DNA from: DASPLH01 sp035627675
GTDB taxonomy: Bacteria; Acidobacteriota; Terriglobia; Terriglobales; Acidobacteriaceae
DNA length: 8,955 nt
Direction of reading: 5' to 3'
Assembly (NCBI GenBank): GCA_035627675.1
Contig: DASPLH010000091.1
Span: 1 to 8,955 of the forward strand
The notes under the pieces are model-generated. The model saw only the letters and a program-made list of their open reading frames with translations. It ran no database searches and had not been told where the DNA came from. Of the stretch, positions 1-4,478 are shown piece by piece. A program made the translations under genes and the position numbers. Position 1 is the first letter of the stretch. Every line of letters starts with the position of its first letter.

Positions 1-157
1 CTCGCGAGCAACAGCATAGCTTCTGAATGGCCGCTAAGCCATATCCGCGCCACTTCATAACGACTCTGCAACTGCTTGGGAATTTCCGGCCATACGGCTG
101 TTGGCTCGTCACTGGATCCCTTTTTGCGGCTTCCTCTTCGCAAAGGAACGTTTGCAT
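1..157 (-). CDS. Partial hypothetical protein, apparently frame-disrupted (5' end of gene only)
   Basis: I do not recognise this gene with certainty. Reading leftwards from an ATG at 157-155, the first frame gives a natural-looking start, MQTFLCEEEAAK. After an A5G3 run (complement of 118-125) that frame turns into Cys- and Arg-rich sequence. The -1 frame from the same point reads GSSDEPTAVWPEIPKQLQ, then SRYEVARIWLSGHSEAMLLLA up to the window edge, which looks like folded protein. Adding one base to the A/G run, or slipping back one base, joins the two into a single 52-residue N-terminal fragment. The third frame has an early TGA. The gene is divergent from the YchF gene, with 68 bases between the starts. 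The A-R-I-W-L segment faintly recalls small DUF5076-like proteins, but that is only a hunch. Codon usage is less GC-biased at third positions than in the neighbouring genes. It could instead be non-coding. Confidence 0.38.
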   Translation of the reverse strand, partial: MQTFLCEEEAAKRDPVTSQQPYGRKFPSSCRVVMKWRGYGLAAIQKLCCCSR

Positions 158-225
158 CACTCGATTCCGCAGGATGTTACGCTAGGTGTGTACAAATTCT
201 GGCCCGCACCAACAGATAGCATCAG
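158..225. promoter_or_regulatory. Short divergent upstream region of the YchF gene and the left-edge gene
   Basis: These 68 bases separate the two divergent starts and must hold whatever promoters serve them. I see no convincing paired -35/-10 boxes: TACAAA (191-196, plus strand) and TAACAT (complement of 174-179, minus strand) each match four of six positions of the -10 consensus without a good -35. Neither gene has a clear Shine-Dalgarno sequence. The call rests on gene layout, not on a recognised motif. Confidence 0.25.
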
Positions 226-1311
226 ATGAAAACTGGAATTATCGGACTGCCGCAGGTCGGCAAGACATCGCTGTTCAAGATCCTCACCAAGGCCGACATC
301 TCCAACCGCGGTTACGCCAATCCGCGCGAAGCGCACATCGGCGTCGCCACGGTTCCCGACGACCGGCTGGACCGGCTCGCGAAGCTCTTCAACCCGCGCA
401 AGCTCGTGCATGTGCAGGTCGAGTTCGCCGACGTGGCGGCCATCGGGCAAGAGGCGCTGAAGGAAACCGCCTTCCTCGCGAACCTGCGCACGGTGGACGC
501 ACTCGCGCACGTCGTCCGTGCGTTTGACGACGACTCCATCCCGCACGTCGGCGCCATCGACCCCGTTCGCGACATCAAGAACGTCGAGTTCGATCTCATG
601 GTCAGCGATCTCGGCCAGGTCGAGACCCGCCTGGAGCGGATGAAGAAAGACCTGCTCAAGCGGAAGTCTCCCGAGCTGGAGAAGGAGCACGAACTGCTCC
701 TTCGCGCCAAGGCTCACCTGGAACAGGAGCGCCCGCTGCGCGAGATGGAGATGACCAGGGACGAGAAGAAAATCGTCCGCGGGTTCATGTTCCTCAGCGA
801 GAAGCCGATCCTTTACGTGCTCAACATCAGCGAGAGCACCACGCTGGGCAAAGACCTCGAAGAGGCTGTCGCGAAGTTCGGCATCGCCGAGCTGGCGTCG
901 AAGCCGAACACGGGCGCGACCGCCATCTGCGGCAAGGTCGAGGCCGAACTGGCGGACATGAGCGACGAAGAGGCGGCGGAGTTCCTCGGCAGCTACGGGC
1001 TGACCGAGAGCGGCCTGTCGCGCCTCATCCGCAAGACCTACGAACTGCTGGGGCTGGTTTCGTTCTTCACCGTCGGCGAGGACGAGTGCCGCGCCTGGAC
1101 CGTCGAGAAGAACATGCGCGCGCAGAACGCCGCAGGCGCCATTCACTCCGACCTCGAGAAGCACTTCATCCGCGCCGAAACCATCCACTGGGACACCCTG
1201 CTCGAACTCGGTTCGGAGGCCGCTGCGCGGCAGGCCGGCAAGCTCCGCCTCGAGGGCAAGGACTACATCGTGCAGGACGGCGACATCCTGCACATCAGGC
1301 ACAGCGGGTAG
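226..1311 (+). CDS. YchF/OLA1-family P-loop NTPase with divergent G3 motif
   Basis: 361 residues, close to the 363 of E. coli YchF. YchF proteins are TRAFAC-class, Obg-related NTPases that bind ATP, associate with ribosomes and dampen stress responses. The P-loop GLPQVGKTS is at 7-15 and the G4-position NISE at 200-203, the NxxE form that goes with ATP preference in this family. Residues about 126-182 are highly charged (ERMKKDLLKR, EKEHELLLRAKAH) and match the family's helical coiled-coil insertion. The C-terminal TGS/DUF933 domain, about 275-361, is well kept: FFTVGEDECRAWT, AGAIHSDLEKHFIRAE and GKDYIVQDGDILHIR. The odd part is G3/switch II: the usual DIAG followed by a Gly-rich KGxGLGN stretch is replaced by DVAA (69-72) and a segment about four residues shorter without those glycines. 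This suggests a paralogue rather than the housekeeping YchF, so I give no symbol. The ATG at 226 aligns with the family start; no good ribosome site precedes it. Gene family certain, exact role unknown. Confidence 0.9.
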   Translation: MKTGIIGLPQVGKTSLFKILTKADISNRGYANPREAHIGVATVPDDRLDRLAKLFNPRKLVHVQVEFADVAAIGQEALKETAFLANLRTVDALAHVVRAFDDDSIPHVGAIDPVRDIKNVEFDLMVSDLGQVETRLERMKKDLLKRKSPELEKEHELLLRAKAHLEQERPLREMEMTRDEKKIVRGFMFLSEKPILYVLNISESTTLGKDLEEAVAKFGIAELASKPNTGATAICGKVEAELADMSDEEAAEFLGSYGLTESGLSRLIRKTYELLGLVSFFTVGEDECRAWTVEKNMRAQNAAGAIHSDLEKHFIRAETIHWDTLLELGSEAAARQAGKLRLEGKDYIVQDGDILHIRHSG

Positions 1312-1317
1312 CGGGTG

Positions 1318-1483
1318 CAGTTCTCGGTTCTCGGTTCTCGGTTGTCGGCGTATTTTGCTGTGAGTGAATGCAGTCCTGGAGATTGGATTGGGCACACAAA
1401 GACAAGGCACACGGTTCGAGTTTGCGGTGATTGACGGACTGAGCTCCGTCGCGATCGAACTGAGAACCGAGAACCGGGAACTG
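1318..1483. repeat. Heptad-repeat inverted element between the YchF and ZIP genes
   Basis: The left arm carries three TTCTCGG heptads and one TTGTCGG (1321-1348). The right arm (1457-1490) carries the complementary heptads GAACTGA, GAACCGA, GAACCGG and GAACTGG. Bases 1318-1341 can pair with 1460-1483 over 24 positions with only two G-U wobbles, enclosing a 118-base interior. A further 7-base duplication, GCGGGTA then GCGGGTG (1304-1317), runs over the stop codon of the YchF gene just before the left arm. The interior holds a small inverted repeat GACGGA/TCCGTC (1433-1450) and two GGCACAC copies (1391-1397, 1406-1412). It has no convincing ORF. From memory, similar TTCTCGG/TTCTCAG strings are scattered between genes in Acidobacteria and give spurious low-complexity predicted proteins. 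It resembles a REP/MITE-like dispersed repeat; mobility is not shown here. Confidence 0.7.
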
Positions 1484-1497
1484 GGAACTCAACAACA

Positions 1498-2226
1498 ATG
1501 AACGTCATCGTCCTCAGTCTTGCGCTCGGTCTCACGGCGGCTGCCGCCAACGTGTTCGGAGGCGCGCTGCTGGTGCAGAAGCACTGGGAGCATCGCTTCC
1601 TCAAGTACTTCATGGCGCTCGGAGCGGGCTTCATGCTTGCCACCGCCGTGCTCGAGATGGTGCCGGCCAGCATCGAGTTACGCGGCGAGAACGCCGCCAT
1701 GCTCGTCCTCGTCGGATACTTCCTCATCCACTTCTTCGAACACGCGGTCACGCCGCATTTCCACTTCGGCGAAGAGACGCATCGGGACGAAGTGGGCGGA
1801 CACAAGTCGGTTTCGGTCCTCCTCGGCCTGCTCATCCACTCGTTCTTCGACGGCATCGCGATTGCGTCCGGATTCCTGGTTTCGAATTACCTCGGCTGGG
1901 TCATCTTCCTTGCCGTATTCCTCCACAAGGTTCCGGAAGGATTCACCATCACTTCGGTCTTTCTCGCCAGCGGCCAGAGCCGCTTGCGCTCATGGGGCGC
2001 TTCGGCGCTGCTTGGGATCGGCACGTTTGCCGGCGTGCTGGTGATGGCGTTGACGCAGTCGTCCGTCACCATCGGCCTGCCGTTGTCGGCCGGCGTGACG
2101 ATCTACGTAGCGGCATCCGACATCATCCCCGAAGTGAATCGTGAGCCTGGAGTCAAGATGCCGCTGCTGGTCTTCGTCGGCGTCGCACTGCTGTTCATGC
2201 TCGACCGCCTGTTCCACGCGCACTAG
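1498..2226 (+). CDS. ZIP-family divalent metal transporter
   Basis: 242 residues and mostly hydrophobic, with about seven or eight membrane segments, as in the ZIP (ZRT/IRT-like) family that moves zinc and related divalent metals into the cytoplasm. The two metal-site helices are intact: HSFFDG (114-119) matches HNxxDG-type TM4, and HKVPEG (143-148) matches the HxxPEG of TM5. Residues 41-58 (LGAGFMLATAVLEMVPAS) fit TM2 and AASDIIPEV (205-213) fits TM6. A histidine-bearing loop with H82, H87, H89, H95 and H102 lies between TM3 and TM4, the usual place for a metal-sensing loop. The ATG at 1498 starts directly with a TM helix. No clear Shine-Dalgarno is present; the nearest purine-rich string, GGGAA (1483-1487), belongs to the heptad repeat and is about ten bases from the start. 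The methyltransferase gene follows after 43 bases and may be co-transcribed. I cannot tell which metal is carried. Confidence 0.93.
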   Translation: MNVIVLSLALGLTAAAANVFGGALLVQKHWEHRFLKYFMALGAGFMLATAVLEMVPASIELRGENAAMLVLVGYFLIHFFEHAVTPHFHFGEETHRDEVGGHKSVSVLLGLLIHSFFDGIAIASGFLVSNYLGWVIFLAVFLHKVPEGFTITSVFLASGQSRLRSWGASALLGIGTFAGVLVMALTQSSVTIGLPLSAGVTIYVAASDIIPEVNREPGVKMPLLVFVGVALLFMLDRLFHAH

Positions 2227-2269
2227 GACCGGGCCGCTGCAAGGCTACGGCTTTGCATCCAACGGGCGC

Positions 2270-3040
2270 ATGACGATCTCCGGGCGCTCGCACGCCAATG
2301 TTTACGACCTGTTCGCGCCGGTATATGCGCGTGTCTTCGGAGCCCAGAGCAGCGCCGCGTTGTTGCCTCTGCTGGAGAAGACCATCCTGTCCGAACTTCC
2401 GGCGGGCGCCCGCGTGCTCGACGTCTGCTGCGGGCCGGCGTATATCGCTCGCGAACTGACAGCGCGAGGGCTGCGCGTGACCGGCATCGACAATTCTCCG
2501 GCGCTTCTCGCGTATGCGCGCCAGATCGCTCCGCACGCGGACCTCATCCTGGCCGATGCGCGCAGCTTCGACGTTGGGACCGGGTTCGACGCTGCGCTGT
2601 GCAACTACAACTCCCTCTGCCACTTCACGTGCGAAGATGAACTGGCCCAGGTGTTTTCGTCAGTGCGGCGCGCGCTCCGGCGGGGCGGGCGCTTCCTGTT
2701 CGACGTCTATATGGAGCCTGCTTACCGGCGGCGCTGGCGCGGCAGCTACACGGTCGATGCCGATGGATTCCACTGTGTCGTCCATCCGAGTTACGACGCC
2801 GAGCGCAGCCAGGCCCACAACCTCATCAAGCTCCGCTGGGCCGACGGAGAGGCGGAGTTTGACCTCGTTCAGCATTGCCATCCCGAAGAAGCCATCCGGT
2901 CGGCGCTGGACGCCGCGGGACTCGGCCTGTTGCAGACCTTCGACGCGGGACGTGATTGGCACATTCCGCGTGAAACGGGCCGTTGGTTCTTCCTCTGCGA
3001 ACGCCCCCAAACAAAAAGCCCCGCCGCAGCGGAGCTTTGA
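2270..3040 (+). CDS. Class I SAM-dependent methyltransferase
   Basis: 256 residues from the ATG at 2270. An open frame extends upstream to 2141, but that part is Cys/Ser-rich sequence overlapping the ZIP gene and has no conserved features, so I place the start at 2270. The Rossmann-fold SAM-binding motif I is RVLDVCCGPAYIA (48-60), with D51 in the acidic position and GIDNS (72-76) at the end of strand 2, where D74 would hold the SAM ribose. ADARSFD (95-101) and FDAALCNYNSLCHF (106-119) fit motifs II and III, and LRRGGRFLFDVY (136-147) is the usual post-motif strand. The N-terminal YDLFAPVYARVFG (12-24) is typical of small-molecule methyltransferases of the Methyltransf_25/11 type. The substrate cannot be read from sequence. 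The last codons, encoding about KSPAAAEL, coincide with a terminator hairpin for the converging gene, so this tail is probably not conserved. No good ribosome site is visible. Confidence 0.86.
   Translation: MTISGRSHANVYDLFAPVYARVFGAQSSAALLPLLEKTILSELPAGARVLDVCCGPAYIARELTARGLRVTGIDNSPALLAYARQIAPHADLILADARSFDVGTGFDAALCNYNSLCHFTCEDELAQVFSSVRRALRRGGRFLFDVYMEPAYRRRWRGSYTVDADGFHCVVHPSYDAERSQAHNLIKLRWADGEAEFDLVQHCHPEEAIRSALDAAGLGLLQTFDAGRDWHIPRETGRWFFLCERPQTKSPAAAEL
3005..3038 (-). terminator. Rho-independent terminator of the VWA gene, inside the methyltransferase 3' end
   Basis: Bases 3015-3024 pair with 3029-3038 (AAAGC, one mismatch, then CCGC) around a four-base loop CGCA. On the minus strand the hairpin is followed by T5GT3 (complement of 3009-3017), a classic intrinsic terminator shape. 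It begins 18 bases beyond the stop of the VWA gene at 3056. On the plus strand the hairpin is followed only by TGAAAAGAC, so it is a poor terminator for the methyltransferase gene, although the stem may serve both directions. Confidence 0.7.
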
Positions 3041-3055
3041 AAAGACAGTACGTCG

Positions 3056-4279
3056 CTACTCGACCTGGCGACGCGCCGTGTAGCCGTCGCGAGCTACCAC
3101 GTTGTACTTCAGTTCTTTTCCTCTCTGGTCTTTGACGATCAGCGGTTTGTCCGTACCGGGCTGCACCAGCTCGATCTTCAGCTTGCGGAACGTGCCATCC
3201 AGCTTCGTGTTCGTTGGGCGGTAGCTCAACGTGTACTGGTTCCGCACCGATTGCGCGACGTCGCGGAAGATGCCGCGGAACTCTCCCTCCATCCTCGGAT
3301 TGAACCAGCGCCCGCCGCTTAGCTTGGCGAACGTGTTCATCTGGTTGTCGGCCTGGAGGTAATCCATCATGCGCAGCCGAGCCTCCGGGTGCATGCCGTA
3401 GCGCGCGTCGTACCACTCCAGCAGGGCGCGACCCGTGCTGATGGTGAAGATCGTCACGTTGGGAGTGTCCTTGATCTTCTTCATCACCTGGTCGTAGCTG
3501 ATCTTGCTGAACGTGTCGCGTCCGCTGCCGACGAGCACGACTACCTTCCGTCCCTCGATCTGGTCGAGGCGGTCGAGCGTGTCGTACAAGGCGTCGAAGA
3601 CGTTGCTCTCGCTGAATCCCGGTACGCGCAGCATGTTCAGCGCGCCATAGACCGCGTTCTTGTCGTTGGTGAAGTCCTGAAGGATGATGGGCTTCATGTC
3701 GTATTCGACGACAGCGACGTAGTCGTTCTTCTGCATCGTGTCGGCGAACGCATACGCCGCCCGGAGCGCGTCGTACATGAAGCGATAGTTCGTGTTGGCG
3801 AATTCGACCAGCAGCACGGCCGTGATCGGCGCTTCCGTGCGCTGGAAACCCTGGATCTTCTGCGGCACGTTGTCTTCCAGCACGCGGAAGTGGTCCTTCT
3901 GCAGGTTTGGGATGAACTGCCCATCCTTCGTCAGCACCATCGCGTCCAGCGTGACCAGCGGCACGTCCACCGTCAGCGAGTAGCTCGGCATTCCTTCGAT
4001 CTCTTTTGGCTTGGGCGGAAGCGCCGGGGGAGCCGTCTCCTCGGGCTTCTTCTTCGGGATCGCGATCGGGCCGATGTCGCCTTCCGGACCTCCCGCCTCC
4101 GGAGCCGACGGCTTCTGCTGGCCGGACTGCTGGGTCTGCTGGTTGCCGCCGGACTGCGGGCTCGAACCCTGCTGAGCCCAACCGCCCAGCGCGACCGTCA
4201 TGGTGAGTAGAAGGACTATGCTCGCCCGCAACGGATTACGCGAACTGGCACTCCGGCTAGGGCGATTTGCAGCGGACAT
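3056..4279 (-). CDS. Secreted VWA-domain protein (VWFA-related Acidobacterial type)
   Basis: 407 residues from the ATG at 4279. A second in-frame ATG at 4291 would add MRLL. I prefer 4279 because GAGG lies six bases before it, whereas the upstream ATG has no ribosome site. Residues 1-35 form a signal peptide: Arg-rich start, hydrophobic IVLLLTMTVALGG (21-33), cleavage likely after WA (35). A Gln/Ser/Gly/Pro-rich linker follows (36-91), then VDVPLVTLDAMV and DHFRVLEDNVPQKIQGF (about 104-145), the N-terminal signature of the family TIGR03436. The VWA fold covers about 150-330, with strand TAVLLVEF (153-160) and VVVLVGSGRDT (246-256). The metal-binding DxSxS is replaced by E159-x-A161-x-T163. 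A beta-rich tail with YTLSYRP (349-355) closes the protein. These proteins are exported and of unknown function; adhesion or complex assembly is the usual guess. The gene is divergent from the S55 gene and ends in the terminator at 3005-3038. Confidence 0.9.
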   Translation of the reverse strand: MSAANRPSRSASSRNPLRASIVLLLTMTVALGGWAQQGSSPQSGGNQQTQQSGQQKPSAPEAGGPEGDIGPIAIPKKKPEETAPPALPPKPKEIEGMPSYSLTVDVPLVTLDAMVLTKDGQFIPNLQKDHFRVLEDNVPQKIQGFQRTEAPITAVLLVEFANTNYRFMYDALRAAYAFADTMQKNDYVAVVEYDMKPIILQDFTNDKNAVYGALNMLRVPGFSESNVFDALYDTLDRLDQIEGRKVVVLVGSGRDTFSKISYDQVMKKIKDTPNVTIFTISTGRALLEWYDARYGMHPEARLRMMDYLQADNQMNTFAKLSGGRWFNPRMEGEFRGIFRDVAQSVRNQYTLSYRPTNTKLDGTFRKLKIELVQPGTDKPLIVKDQRGKELKYNVVARDGYTARRQVE

Positions 4280-4310
4280 GAGGAGCCTCATACTTCAGAG
4301 TGTTTGCTAG

Positions 4311-4316
4311 AGTATA
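4311..4316 (-). promoter_or_regulatory. Candidate -10 box for the VWA gene
   Basis: On the minus strand this reads TATACT, five of six matches to the -10 consensus. It lies 31 bases before the ATG at 4279 and 19 before the one at 4291, so a transcript would start near 4304. No good -35 box is found 16-18 bases upstream; the sequence there is T-rich (TCTTTT). Confidence is limited because a single hexamer is weak evidence. Confidence 0.3.
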
Positions 4317-4343
4317 GATGCTCAAAGATCCCTAAAAGACGGA

Positions 4344-4404
4344 TTTCGTTGGACTTCAAGCTCTTCCGTCCAACGAAACCCAAAAACGAAGGTAGTGTTT
4401 CGTT
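4344..4404. promoter_or_regulatory. Two inverted pairs of a TTCGTT/AACGAA motif in the divergent upstream region
   Basis: TTTCGTTGGAC (4344-4354) is followed by its exact complement GTCCAACGAAA (4368-4378), an 11-base perfect inverted repeat with a 13-base spacer. A second pair, AACGAA (4385-4390) and TTCGTT (4399-4404), has an 8-base spacer. Four copies of the hexamer core thus fall within 61 bases of the region between the divergent VWA and S55 genes. This arrangement could be a two-site operator for a dimeric regulator acting on both genes, or the first pair could form an RNA hairpin in a leader. It has no T-run and is not a terminator. No regulator gene is next to it. Confidence 0.4.
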
Positions 4405-4465
4405 CGATAGAGGTTCTCTGGCGGGTGATTCTGGCCGGTTTCTACCCCGCCCGTCAGGTCCGGTT

Positions 4466-4470
4466 GGAGG
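4466..4470 (+). promoter_or_regulatory. Shine-Dalgarno site of the S55 peptidase gene
   Basis: GGAGG lies eight bases before the ATG at 4479. It is the clearest ribosome-binding site in the window and fixes this start, in contrast to the weak sites before the YchF, ZIP and methyltransferase genes. Confidence 0.6.
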
Positions 4471-4478
4471 TTTGACCA

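Noticed and set aside
157..1410. Minus-strand open frame of 417 codons opposite the YchF gene
   Set aside because: It lies antisense to a clear conserved gene, has no recognisable motif, and is explained by high GC third-position bias. Its ends run into the heptad repeat, giving low-complexity RTENRE-type sequence.
1318..1490. Reading the heptad repeat pair as a terminator of the YchF gene or as a CRISPR array
   Set aside because: There is no T-run after the stem and the loop is 118 bases, so it is not a typical intrinsic terminator. Units of 7 bases without unique spacers do not fit CRISPR.
2826..4181. Minus-strand open frame of 451 codons overlapping the VWA gene in another frame
   Set aside because: It is Arg/Gly/Ala-rich without motifs, and the overlapping frame encodes a convincing VWA protein with signal peptide and terminator.
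3389..4210. Plus-strand open frame of 273 codons antisense to the VWA gene
   Set aside because: Composition (runs of V, R, L, H and D) is typical of the antisense of a GC-rich gene; no ribosome site or known domain.
4349..4377. A plus-strand promoter using TTGGAC as -35 for the S55 gene
   Set aside because: The -35 matches only three positions and no -10-like hexamer lies 16-18 bases downstream; I could not place a credible plus-strand promoter in 4292-4478.
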